Shown here piece after piece: positions 9,541 through 17,223 of a DNA stretch of 64,000 bases. Numbering within the stretch: position 1 is the stretch's first letter; each line of letters begins with the position of its first letter. Origin of the DNA: Geminocystis sp. NIES-3708 (lineage in GTDB: Bacteria; Cyanobacteriota; Cyanobacteriia; Cyanobacteriales; Cyanobacteriaceae); assembly GCF_001548095.1 (NCBI RefSeq), contig NZ_AP014815.1, positions 2,541,656 to 2,605,655 of the forward strand, read 5' to 3'. Below the pieces are notes generated by a model, which worked only from the letters and a program-made list of their open reading frames with translations, was not told the origin of the DNA and made no database searches. The position numbers and the translations under genes are program-made.

Positions 9541-9960
9541 TCAACCCACCTTCTCTCCTAATTTTCTATGAATTTTATCTAACCATAAAGGCATGATTAC
9601 CTTCCCCTCCTCCAGAAGTGCGATCGCCTTTTCCCTTTCATAGGGTAAGAGGTGCATTTTTCCGTCTCTAGGAATAATCATAAAACGACGTTTATAGTCA
9701 GGATTGCGAAAATCTGGCTCTTTTTCTCTCAAGTCATGTAAGATAATTTGTCCTATTTCAAAGCTCAACCCCATCGAGAGCAAATACACCATGATCGATA
9801 CTTCCACCAACTCAGCAGGGGAATAATAGATAGTTTTGCCCGTACCCGAACCATGAATAAACGGAACAATAATCTCCTTATCCCTCCAATACTGCAATTG
9901 TCGAAGGGAACAACCTGTAATTAATGATGCTTCTTTACTACTAAAAAACCTTTCTTTCAT
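9541..9960 (-). CDS. cvkR: CvkR, MerR-type repressor of V-K CAST
   Basis: The MerR-like winged helix opens with FSSKEASLITGCSLRQLQYWRDKEIIVPF, then the wing GSGTGKTIYYSPAELVEVSI, a dimerisation helix and a short C-terminal domain. It lacks the metal-binding cysteines of classical MerR. It is divergent from cas12k with only about 60 bases between starts. This is the known position of CvkR, which represses cas12k and tracrRNA expression. I chose the ATG at 9960 (139 residues) because the helix-turn-helix follows at once; an ATG at 9990 would add ten residues. The next gene, hsdR, starts one base after its stop, so the repressor and the restriction cargo look co-transcribed. Confidence 0.88.
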   Translation of the reverse strand: MKERFFSSKEASLITGCSLRQLQYWRDKEIIVPFIHGSGTGKTIYYSPAELVEVSIMVYLLSMGLSFEIGQIILHDLREKEPDFRNPDYKRRFMIIPRDGKMHLLPYEREKAIALLEEGKVIMPLWLDKIHRKLGEKVG

Positions 9961-10023
9961 AAACACAATTATAAAATGATTTGCTATCATACAAATACGT
10001 TTAATAAAACATTTTTGTTAGTT
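9961..10023. promoter_or_regulatory. cvkR-cas12k divergent control region
   Basis: This AT-rich 63-base gap separates the two divergent starts. It must hold the cas12k promoter and probably the CvkR operator. A TATCAT at about 9984 could serve as a -10 box for one side. I do not see a clear palindromic operator by eye. Confidence 0.5.
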
Positions 10024-11874
10024 ATGGCTCACGTTACTATTCAATGTCGTTTGATCGCTTCTGGTGATACCCGTCAATTTCTCTGGCAGTTGATGACTGA
10101 AAAGAATACCCCCCTTATCAACGAAATTTTGTTAAGGATAAAGCAACATCCTGACTTCCCTGACTGGAGGATAAAGAAAAAATTACCTAAATATTTTTTA
10201 GCCCGACAAATAGCAGAACTCAAGAATAATTACCCCTTTGAAGGACAACCATCCCGTTTTTACGCCTCCGTTAACAAAATTATCAGCTACATTTACAAGT
10301 CATGGTTTGAAGTTCAAAAAACATTGGATTGGAAGTTACAAGGTAATGTTCGTTGGCTAGAAATGCTATTGCCTGACACTGAATTAATTAAGCATTTTGA
10401 TAATTCTCTCGAATCTTTACAACAACAAGCAACCCTGATTCTTGACTCTATAGATTCAACAGTGAATAAAGATCAAATCTCGACTATTCTTTTTGAGAAG
10501 CATGACAAGACAAAAAAGCCTGACATTAGAAGTGCGATCATATATCTACTCAAGAATGCTTGTGCTATACCCAAGAAACCAGAAACAACAGAAAAGTATC
10601 AAGATTTGAAGCGTAAAGTTGAGATTAAAATTACACGACTATAAAGACAAATTGAAAGTAGAATACCTTTGGGAAGGGATTTAAAAGGCAAAAAATGGCT
10701 TGATAGTCTCATTACTGCTTCCACTACTGTACCCATTGATTAAACTGAAGCAAATACTTGGTTTTCAATTCTCAAGCAAAATCATACATCAATTCCCTAT
10801 CCGATTCTTTATGAAACCAATGAAGATTTAAAATGGAGTCTGAATGAGAAAAATCGTCTTGCGATTCGTTTTAGTGGCTTAGGAGAGCATTATTTTCAGA
10901 TATACTGTGATAGTCGTCAACTACCTTATTTTCAAAGGTTTTATGAGGATCAGGAATTAAAAAGAGCTAGTAAAGATCAACTGTCTAGTGCTTTATTTAC
11001 CCTCCGTTCAGCTATGATCATTTGGAAAGAAGATGATGGAAAAGGGGAGTTGTGGGATAAACATAAGTTGTATTTACACTGTACTTTTGAGACTTATTGT
11101 TTGACGGCAGAAGGTACGAGTGCGATCGCTCAAGAAAAGCAGGAAGAAGTTACCAAGATCATTAATATAATGAAGGCAAAAGAAGAATTAACCGATACAC
11201 AAAAGGGTTTTATTCGCCGTAAAAATTCCACCCTAGGCAAACTCAATAATACCTTTCTTCGACCTAGTAAACCTCTTTATCAGGGCAAATCCAATATTTA
11301 TTTAGGAATAGCGATGGGATTAGAACAACCTGTTACGATTGCTATTGTTGATATAGAGACAGATAAAGTAATCACTTATCAAAATCCGAAACAACTGCTA
11401 GGAGTAGATTATCGGCTACTGAGAAGACAGAGGACAGAAAAACAGAAGTTGAGTCATCAAAGCCATAAAGCCAGAAAAAGATTTAACTTTCAGCAAAAAG
11501 GGGAGTCTAATCTGGGAGAATACATTGATCTACTTATTGCTAAAGCCATCCTCACCGTAGCTCAAGAATATCAAGTTTCAAAGATTATTATTCCTCGATT
11601 AAAGGATATGCGATCAATTACTGAAGCAAAAATTCAACTTAGGGCAGAAAAGAGAATCCCTGAATATAAGGAAGGGCAAAAGAAATATGCTCAAGATTAT
11701 CGAGTGCAAGTTCACCAATGGAGTTATGGCAGATTGATTGAGCATGTGAGGGCGATCGCCTTAAAAGTCGGCATTGTAGTGGTAGAAGCTAAACAACCAA
11801 AACAAGGCACATTTACCGAAAAAGCCTTACAACTTGTTTTGAGTAACACAGAAAAAAATCTCAAGAAAAAATAA
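10024..11874 (+). pseudogene. cas12k: Cas12k with two in-frame TAA codons
   Basis: Cas12k is the nuclease-dead RNA-guided effector that directs V-K transposition. The frame from ATG 10024 to TAA 11872 is 616 codons, near the family length of about 640. It matches ShCas12k from memory throughout: IQCRLI.., NTPLINE.., QPSRFY, YIYKSW, RWLEML, SAI.YLLKN, IP.GRDL, PLYQGKSNIYLG, YAQDYRVQVHQWSYGRLI. Two stops interrupt it, TAA at 10642-10644 (ITRL-stop-RQIESR) and TAA at 10741-10743 (VPID-stop-TEANTW), with no frameshift. Sequence on both sides and between them is still well conserved, so the lesions look recent. ATG 11014 could restart a C-terminal piece only. The degenerate RuvC region GIAMGLEQPVTIAIVD fits the inactive nuclease of the family. 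Confidence 0.9.
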
Positions 11875-11902
11875 CACAAAATTAATTTCTTGAGATAGAC
11901 TA

Positions 11903-12122
11903 AAAGTAATCGTGCCGCAGATCAAGTTGAATCAACCACTGTTCTGTGAAAAGTAAGGGGTAGTTTGCCGAGAAATCGGTTTGCTTTCTGTCCCTGATAA
12001 CTGCTCTCTCTGATGCTGCGTACTGAAAAGTGCGGAAACAAGGGGCACTCCCAGCAATAAGAGTTTAGGTGTACTAATGTAGTGGCTATCAAATTACCTC
12101 TGAGCAAGGAGGAATCCCAGTT
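11903..12122 (+). ncRNA. V-K tracrRNA copy 1 (array-matched)
   Basis: Just downstream of cas12k lies the conserved V-K tracrRNA pattern: GTGCCGCAGATCAAG, TTGCTTTCTGTCCCTG, CTGATGCTGCG, a GAAA-capped hairpin (CGTACT/AGTGCG), CACTCCCAGCAATAAG, GTAGTGGCTA, and a terminal CCTC/GAGG hairpin. The anti-repeat AATCCC at 12113-12118 pairs perfectly with GGGATT near the 3' end of the array repeats, so this copy should serve the array. The middle pairing around CACTC/GAGT is weaker than in copy 2. Confidence 0.85.
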
Positions 12123-12322
12123 TAAGCGTTAGTTAAAATGTACGAGTTACACAAACTCAAGTCTTAGCCTTACGCAATCGCTAAAACTCTTATATATTAA
12201 CAGAGATAGCGTTTAAAGAAAATGCAAAATTCGATCAAAAATCAGAATTTTCGTATTTTTAAGGGAGGCTTACGCAAACTGCTTTTATAAGCTTTATTCT
12301 ATAAGGGGTCTGGCTAGGGACA
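12123..12322 (+). promoter_or_regulatory. CRISPR leader
   Basis: This AT-rich 200-base stretch between tracrRNA copy 1 and the first repeat has no coding frame. It is where the array leader and any pre-crRNA promoter should lie. Nothing more specific is seen. Confidence 0.45.
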
Positions 12323-12945
12323 GTTGAAATAAGAAAATACCTTCTATAGGGATTGAAAGGCGGTAGTACACCATATAACTGGAAAAAAGGAAAGTTGAAA
12401 TAAGAAAATACCTTCTATAGGGATTGAAAGATAAAAAAAAAAACTGACCAGATGTGACCAGATAAAAAGTTGAAATAAGAAAATACCTTCTATAGGGATT
12501 GAAAGTATCTCGAAGCTGGAAACTAACAAGTGCCATTTTGTTGAAATAAGAAAATACCTTCTATAGGGATTGAAAGATAAAATTCTAAGTGTGCAATCAA
12601 ATCATCCTCACTCATTGTTGAAATAAGAAAATACCTTCTATAGGGATTGAAAGTTTTTTACTCACGCTACAGCGGAGATATACGGGAGTTGAAATAAGAA
12701 AATACCTTCTATAGGGATTGAAAGAAAAATAGTAGATGACGGTGTAGTAATAGTAAGATGTTGAAATAAGAAAATACCTTCTATAGGGATTGAAAGAAAT
12801 AAATCATTTAAAAGTGCAGTAGCCGCTAAGTTAGCGTTGAAATAAGAAAATACCTTCTATAGGGATTGAAAGTAGGAGATCTTCTCTTAGATGATTTTGG
12901 AATTAAATGTTGAAATAAGAAAATACCTTCTGTCGGGTTTATAAT
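12323..12945 (+). CRISPR. Type V-K CRISPR array, 9 repeats and 8 spacers
   Basis: Eight identical 37-base repeats begin GTTGAAATAAG and end GGGATTGAAAG. They start at 12323, 12394, 12469, 12540, 12617, 12688, 12760 and 12836. A ninth at 12909 keeps only its first 23 bases (to 12931) before diverging, marking the trailer end. Spacers are 34, 38, 34, 40, 34, 35, 39 and 36 bases. The repeat 3' end GATTGAAAG is typical of V-K arrays. No cas1/cas2 is present, as usual for V-K. No spacer obviously matches elsewhere in the window. Confidence 0.98.
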
Positions 12946-13194
12946 ATTAACAGTGCCGTAGATCAAGTTTTTGTAACCTCTGTTCCATGAAAAATGAGGA
13001 GTAGTTTACTTTTTACTAAAAGTTTGCTTTCTGCTCCTGCTAACTACTTGCCCTGATGCTGTCTATCTGCGGATAGAGAAACTAGGTGCACTCCCAGCAA
13101 TAAGGGTGCAGATGTACTGCTATAGCGGTTAGTAAATCACTTCCGATCAAGGAAGAATTCTCTTGGAGAATTGAAAGCGAGTCTCTCCACGCCC
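12946..13194 (+). ncRNA. tracrRNA copy 2 fused to a homing guide (natural single-guide RNA)
   Basis: The start ATATTAACAGTGCCG is close to the 5' end of known V-K tracrRNA. The core elements of copy 1 recur: TTTGCTTTCTG, CCTGATGCTG, hairpin TCTATC/GGATAGA, GTGCACTCCCAGCAATAAGG, GTACTGCTATAGCGG, and hairpin CTTCC/GGAAG. Instead of ending at the anti-repeat, it continues: AATTCTC (13156-13162), triloop TTG, GAGAATT (13166-13172), then the repeat end GAAAG (13173-13177) and a 17-base spacer at 13178-13194. The seven-base stem and GAAAG handle match the layout of engineered Cas12k sgRNAs. The spacer matches the neighbouring tRNA-Arg gene with one mismatch. The ninth repeat of the array runs directly into its 5' side. 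Boundaries are estimated. Confidence 0.85.
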
Positions 13195-13200
13195 AATTAG

Positions 13201-13284
13201 ATGACACTAATTTGTTATCACGTCATTTAATTTGTTAAGACGACACTAATCTGTTACTGATGACAAATAATTTGTCACTGTACA
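13201..13284. mobile_element. Array-side terminus of the V-K CAST with TnsB-site repeats
   Basis: Four degenerate copies of a GACA/GTCA..AATTTGTTA motif repeat about every 20 bases (from 13203, 13222, 13242 and 13262). They end with TTTGTCACTGTACA at 13271-13284. Read outside-in, the terminus is TGTACAGTGACAAATTA, the end sequence of V-K CASTs. Bases 13285-13289 (CAAGT) would be the 5-bp target duplication; its partner copy lies beyond the other end, outside the window. Confidence 0.9.
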
Positions 13285-13325
13285 CAAGTGGGTTACACTC
13301 ACTCTGAAATTTTTCTTTTATTATA

Positions 13326-13399
13326 CGGGCGTGGAGGGACTCGAACCCCCGACCTGCTGATCCGTAGTCAGCCGCTCTAATCCACTAAGCTACACACCC
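13326..13399 (-). tRNA. tRNA-Arg(ACG), CAST attachment gene
   Basis: The minus strand folds into a full cloverleaf: acceptor GGGTGTG/CACGCCC, D stem GCTT/GAGC, anticodon stem GCTGA/TCAGC around loop CTACGGA (anticodon ACG), T arm GGGGG-TTCGAGT-CCCTC, and G at 73. CCA is not encoded. The transposon sits about 40 bases beyond its 3' end, so the tRNA stays intact. Confidence 0.95.
13327..13346 (-). other. Homing protospacer and PAM in tRNA-Arg
   Basis: On the minus strand GTT (13346-13344) precedes CGAGTCCCTCCACGCCC (13343-13327). The PAM fits the Cas12k GTN preference. The 17-base target equals the homing spacer except C versus T at position 7. The distance from PAM to the transposon terminus at 13284 is 60 bp, inside the 60-66 bp window known for V-K insertion. 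Confidence 0.9.
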
Positions 13400-13428
13400 T
13401 TTTTTTGAACACTTATCCATAATAACAA

Positions 13429-13986
13429 ATGAACCATAAAAATGCAATAGTGATGTCTAAAAAATTATCCCATATTAATGATGAAGGTGATGTTCAAATG
13501 GTGGATGTATCCTTAAAATCTATTTCTTCTCGTAAAGCGATCGCATCAGGGAAAGTAATCATGTCTTTAGATACATTAACAGAAATTAAGGCAGGTAATA
13601 CACCTAAAGGAGATATTATTAACACTTCAAAAATAGCTGGTATCATGGCGGCAAAACAAACAGCACAGTTAATTCCCTTATGTCATCCTTTGCCTTTACA
13701 AAAAATAGACGTGATGATCACTGCCAATGAAAATTTACCCGGTTATGACATCGAAGCGATGGTAAAAACTAATGCAGAAACAGGGGTGGAAATGGAGGCT
13801 TTAATGGCAGTATCTGTTGCGGCTTTAACCTTATATGATATGACAAAGGCTATTGATAAATCTTTAACCATTACTGATATTCAATTAGTTAGTAAAACTG
13901 GGGGAAAATCTGATTATAATTTGGTTGATGATGAAGAAAAAAGAAAGCTGACAAGTAAACAATTAGAGAACAAAAAAAGAAAGTAA
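13429..13986 (+). CDS. moaC: Cyclic pyranopterin monophosphate synthase MoaC
   Basis: MoaC turns the MoaA product into cyclic pyranopterin monophosphate in molybdenum cofactor synthesis. The signature regions are [14 protein letters not shown], the conserved [19 protein letters not shown] with the catalytic cysteine-histidine segment, [15 protein letters not shown], and [13 protein letters not shown]. The 185 residues include a lysine-rich C-terminal tail ([17 protein letters not shown]). The start may be ATG 13429 or ATG 13453 ([10 protein letters not shown]); the latter matches the family start better. It stands alone here, beside the CAST insertion site. Confidence 0.96.
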   Translation: MNHKNAIVMSKKLSHINDEGDVQMVDVSLKSISSRKAIASGKVIMSLDTLTEIKAGNTPKGDIINTSKIAGIMAAKQTAQLIPLCHPLPLQKIDVMITANENLPGYDIEAMVKTNAETGVEMEALMAVSVAALTLYDMTKAIDKSLTITDIQLVSKTGGKSDYNLVDDEEKRKLTSKQLENKKRK

Positions 13987-14040
13987 GTTAACGAAAAAGG
14001 GGGCTTAAACCCCTTGAAAACAGACAAAGTAACTTTCAAA

Positions 14041-14343
14041 TTACCAACTTGATTTAACAACACCGGGCAATAAACCTTCATGTGCCCATTCTCTGAGAAC
14101 ATTGCGAGATAATCCAAAGTCACGATAAAAACCTCTAGGTCTTCCCGTTACCCAACAACGATTACGCTGACGATAGGGGGAACTATTTAAAGGTAATCTC
14201 TGAAATTTGCGTTGTAATTCAAATTTTTCTAAAGGATCACTAGCTTGGTGAATCTGTTCTTTTAATTCTGCTCTTTTTTTTGCGTATTTAGCTACTAACT
14301 TGGCACGTTTTGTTTCCCGTGCAATCATTGATTTTTTAGCCAT
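14041..14343 (-). CDS. rpsN: 30S ribosomal protein S14
   Basis: The 100-residue protein is the long, zinc-free S14 form used by cyanobacteria. It begins [13 protein letters not shown] and has the conserved [23 protein letters not shown] near the C-terminus, ending GVVKSSW. It binds 16S rRNA in the small-subunit head. It is a single-gene unit, convergent with moaC. Confidence 0.98.
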   Translation of the reverse strand: MAKKSMIARETKRAKLVAKYAKKRAELKEQIHQASDPLEKFELQRKFQRLPLNSSPYRQRNRCWVTGRPRGFYRDFGLSRNVLREWAHEGLLPGVVKSSW

Positions 14344-14547
14344 TTAAACTATACTTAAATATTAAGTTACATATAAACACAACACTCTCCATCATAACCT
14401 ATCTTTTCACAATTCACCATTTTAGTTTGCTAAAAAAGTTGATGATTATAGCATCCGAGCAGGAAGAAGAAAGCAGAAGAGAAAAACATTAAGATGTAAA
14501 AGTTTGTTGAATTTTTCAATCTTTTAACCATATCCGTTGTTGCTCTA

Positions 14548-15474
14548 CTATAAATTTGCGAATTTTTCAGAAATAAAAGGTATGAGATGACGATTCTTTA
14601 TATTTTCTTGACCTTCGGTAAATACTATTAATAAATAAGGTTTATGTTCAGGAATTTCGATATACGCACAATCATGACGTACTTTTGATGTCCAACCTGC
14701 TTTTGACCATAAATTAGCGTTATTTGGTAAACTTTGCCCTAAAAAGCCATTGATTTGATTTTCTTCCTCATTTTCAGCCAAGGTTTTTTGACTCACATCT
14801 CTTTTGAGCAAATCCATCATTTTTTGAGAAGCTGAAGAAGAGACTGCCACGCCGCCAATAATGCTATGAAATAATCTCGCCACGGCATTGGTGGTTAACA
14901 TATTACGATTATCATAAATTTCGCCTACAAACATTCTTTCTCTACCATAAGGACCATCACACCATGTTTTTTGATTAACATTGATAGTATTTAATTCTTC
15001 CCAGCCCAAAGATTGATAATAACGATTAACTATGTTTCGTTGATATTTCCATGTCTCAAAAGGACCTATTCCTAATTCCGCCCCTGAAGTTGTACCACTT
15101 AAGACATCGACAATCAAACTGGTAGCGTCATTACTAGAGTCAACAATCATATCTCGAATTGCTCGATTTAATTCACTAGATTCAGTAATCATTGAACTAT
15201 TTAACCATTCATGAATTGCTACAAGATAAAAAAGTTTAACGATACTGGCAGGATAAATTTTTTCTTCTCCACGATAACTAAAACCTTGTATTGGATATTG
15301 CCAAAATTCTTCAGGAGATAAAGCCCCACCAGTATTAACGATAACGGGTTGATCATAAACAATCCATGTTAAAGCTATTTGATTTTTTGCTAATTTTGGA
15401 AATTCTTGCCATGTAGCGTTGAGAATATTCTGAGCTTGATTAGTTAAAGTTTCATTCGAGGAAAAAAAAGTCAT
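14548..15474 (-). CDS. Class A beta-lactamase-like serine hydrolase
   Basis: The three catalytic elements of penicillin-recognising enzymes are visible: SxxK in PASIVKLF, SDN-like SSNDATS (motif S-x-N), and KAGWTS in place of KTG. The family includes class A beta-lactamases and DD-peptidase relatives. No signal peptide is seen at the N-terminus, so location and true substrate are unclear. I start at ATG 15474 (MTFFSSNETL); a TTG at 15507 would add 11 residues. It is convergent with rpsN and divergent from the NlpC/P60 gene. Confidence 0.85.
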   Translation of the reverse strand: MTFFSSNETLTNQAQNILNATWQEFPKLAKNQIALTWIVYDQPVIVNTGGALSPEEFWQYPIQGFSYRGEEKIYPASIVKLFYLVAIHEWLNSSMITESSELNRAIRDMIVDSSNDATSLIVDVLSGTTSGAELGIGPFETWKYQRNIVNRYYQSLGWEELNTINVNQKTWCDGPYGRERMFVGEIYDNRNMLTTNAVARLFHSIIGGVAVSSSASQKMMDLLKRDVSQKTLAENEEENQINGFLGQSLPNNANLWSKAGWTSKVRHDCAYIEIPEHKPYLLIVFTEGQENIKNRHLIPFISEKFANL

Positions 15475-15576
15475 AATGTTAAAAATTGACCATTGATAGT
15501 TTGACAATGACTCTATTTGAAATTAATGATTTAGAATCAAAAAATAACCGTCAACTTCCTATTATATCCAACATTA

Positions 15577-16269
15577 ATGACGATCTCTGATTTATTACCT
15601 AAGTCTGATTCAGGAGAATATTTTTGCTTAACAAACTTAAATTTATATGCAAAATTGGATTCTTCAGAATTGGCTACCCAAGCAAAACAAGGCAGACAGT
15701 TAAAAATTATTTCTTCACAACCCGTTAATGATAGGCTCGAAGTCTGTTTGTGTGAAGATAATTATAAATGTTGGTTATCTGTTAAGGATTTAAAATATTT
15801 ACAATCTGCTCCTAAACCTTATTCTTTTAAAGTTATTACTCAAGAGAAAATCCATAACTTAATACCTCAAGTAATTGAATTTACTCATCAAGCTATGAAT
15901 ACTCCTAATTATTATCTTTGGGGTGGTACTGTTGCACCTAATTATGATTGTTCTGGTTTAATACAATCAGCTTTTGCTAGTGTTGGGGTTTGGCTTCCCA
16001 GAGATTCTTATCAACAAGAAGCTTTTACTCACAGAATTAGTCGTCAAGAATTGATAGCAGGAGATTTAATCTTTTTTGGCACTAATCGGGTAACTCATGT
16101 GGCTTTATCTTTAGGAGATAACTATTATATTCACAGTTCAGGAACAGAAATTGGTAACAATGGTATTGCAATTAATCAACTTCGGGATGACACAGATCAA
16201 GTTAGTCGTAACTATTATCAACAATTTTGGAGTTGTGGAAGGGTCACTCAAAGTTTTATGAACATATAA
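15577..16269 (+). CDS. NlpC/P60 family peptidase with SH3 domain
   Basis: Such enzymes cut gamma-D-Glu-diaminopimelate bonds in cell-wall peptides. The N-terminal 85 residues form an SH3-like segment. The C-terminal peptidase has the catalytic cysteine in NYDCSGLIQSAF, preceded by YLWGGT, and the catalytic histidine in THVALSLGDNYYIHSSG. The 230 residues and two-domain layout match cyanobacterial cell-wall peptidases such as the Anabaena and Nostoc AvPCP type. No signal peptide is apparent. Confidence 0.92.
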   Translation: MTISDLLPKSDSGEYFCLTNLNLYAKLDSSELATQAKQGRQLKIISSQPVNDRLEVCLCEDNYKCWLSVKDLKYLQSAPKPYSFKVITQEKIHNLIPQVIEFTHQAMNTPNYYLWGGTVAPNYDCSGLIQSAFASVGVWLPRDSYQQEAFTHRISRQELIAGDLIFFGTNRVTHVALSLGDNYYIHSSGTEIGNNGIAINQLRDDTDQVSRNYYQQFWSCGRVTQSFMNI

Positions 16270-16284
16270 ATGAACGAATAAATT

Positions 16285-16308
16285 GGGTGAATAGTATTCA
16301 CCCCGACG
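16285..16308. terminator. Hairpin repeat between convergent genes
   Basis: GGGTGAATAGTATTCACCC is an almost perfect palindrome lying between the ends of the NlpC/P60 and rlpA genes. It resembles the GGGCGAATGATATTCGCCCC palindrome at 28325. It is either a bidirectional terminator or a dispersed repeat unit. Confidence 0.5.
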
Positions 16309-16317
16309 GGAAAAAAT

Positions 16318-17223
16318 TTAATTTCCTAAAATTTGGAAGCTAATAGGTGCAATACCACTACTTTTTACGCCAATAGCTCTTGCTGCACCAGCCGATAAAT
16401 CAAGAATACGTCCACGAATATGAGGACCTCTATCATTGATTCTAACCACTACAGAGCGTCCATTACGCATATTTGTTACCATTACTCTAGTTCCAAATGG
16501 AAGACTACGATGGGCGGCAGTAAAGTCATGTTGATTGAATCTTTCTCCACTGGCTGTTCTACGACCATGAAACCCAGGTCCATACCAAGATGCTATTCCT
16601 TGAGCAGCTTTTCGGAGATTTTTAACCCCTATCATAGCAGTTATTTTACTGTCGGTTTTAACAACTTGTTTACCTTCGACGGTAGTTAAAGGTGCAGCAT
16701 TACCCATTAGTCTGCGAAGACGATTAGTTGCCTGTAAAGCGTCATTCGTTATATTTCTAGTACTGTCGGGTAAAATAATATTTTTGTTGATTCTAACTAA
16801 CTCTTCTTGTTGAAATTTCAGAGAATAGTCTTTAGTTTTTGCATTCCAACCGATATTTATTTGGTTAGCATCAATGGATTGTTGAGATAATTTATCTAAA
16901 CGAAAAGCAAGTTGTGTAGCACTTTCTAAGGCACTATGTTCAGGTGTATCTAAAAATGTTAATAGAGGTATATTTTGAAAATGAAGGGTGACGGCGTTAC
17001 GATTTTTAAATTGATGTGGATAAAGTTTAACAGTAAGAAATTCTTGTATGGGAGAGGTATAGCTTTTTGCAATGACATTATTTACTGATGATAATGCTTT
17101 GTCACCTTGTGTTGGGTAATTATCAGCTTTTACGGTAGGACTAAATAAAAATCCGGTGAAGGTTAATCCTACAATAGTTGTTAAAGCAGAGATTACAGCT
17201 TTTTTCCAAGTGTTTTTACGCAT
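16318..17223 (-). CDS. rlpA: RlpA-like septal protein (double-psi beta-barrel)
   Basis: The N-terminus is a signal sequence (KAVISALTTIVGLTFTGFLFSP). The C-terminal 100 residues carry the RlpA barrel: GIASWYGPGFHGRRTASGERFN, FTAAHRSLPFGTRVMVTN, VVVRINDRGPHIRGRILDLSAGAARAIG in order. The D in NDRGP and the conserved H are present, consistent with lytic transglycosylase activity on peptidoglycan lacking stem peptides. The 200-residue middle part is not a recognised domain. The protein is expected in the periplasm or at the cell wall. Confidence 0.92.
   Translation of the reverse strand: MRKNTWKKAVISALTTIVGLTFTGFLFSPTVKADNYPTQGDKALSSVNNVIAKSYTSPIQEFLTVKLYPHQFKNRNAVTLHFQNIPLLTFLDTPEHSALESATQLAFRLDKLSQQSIDANQINIGWNAKTKDYSLKFQQEELVRINKNIILPDSTRNITNDALQATNRLRRLMGNAAPLTTVEGKQVVKTDSKITAMIGVKNLRKAAQGIASWYGPGFHGRRTASGERFNQHDFTAAHRSLPFGTRVMVTNMRNGRSVVVRINDRGPHIRGRILDLSAGAARAIGVKSSGIAPISFQILGN

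Larger units (their letters stand above)
1..13284. mobile_element. Type V-K CRISPR-associated transposon (partial, tnsB side outside window)
   Basis: The span holds tnsC and tniQ, a cargo on the opposite strand, cvkR, cas12k, tracrRNA, CRISPR array, homing guide and terminus, in V-K CAST order. Cargo is a type I restriction-modification locus with a BrnT pair, an AlbA_2 gene and a small membrane gene. Four genes carry inactivating lesions. The left part with tnsB and the other end is not visible. Confidence 0.93.

Noticed and set aside
10642-10743. Stop codon readthrough or recoding to make full Cas12k
   Set aside because: Both stops are TAA, the normal stop of most genes in the window, and no recoding signal is seen. 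Nonsense mutation is simpler.
11922-12107. 61-codon minus-strand frame opposite tracrRNA copy 1
   Set aside because: It overlaps a conserved structured RNA and has no family match.
12294-12536. Minus-strand open frames rich in repeated FNPYRRYFLIST units
   Set aside because: They are translations of the CRISPR repeats.
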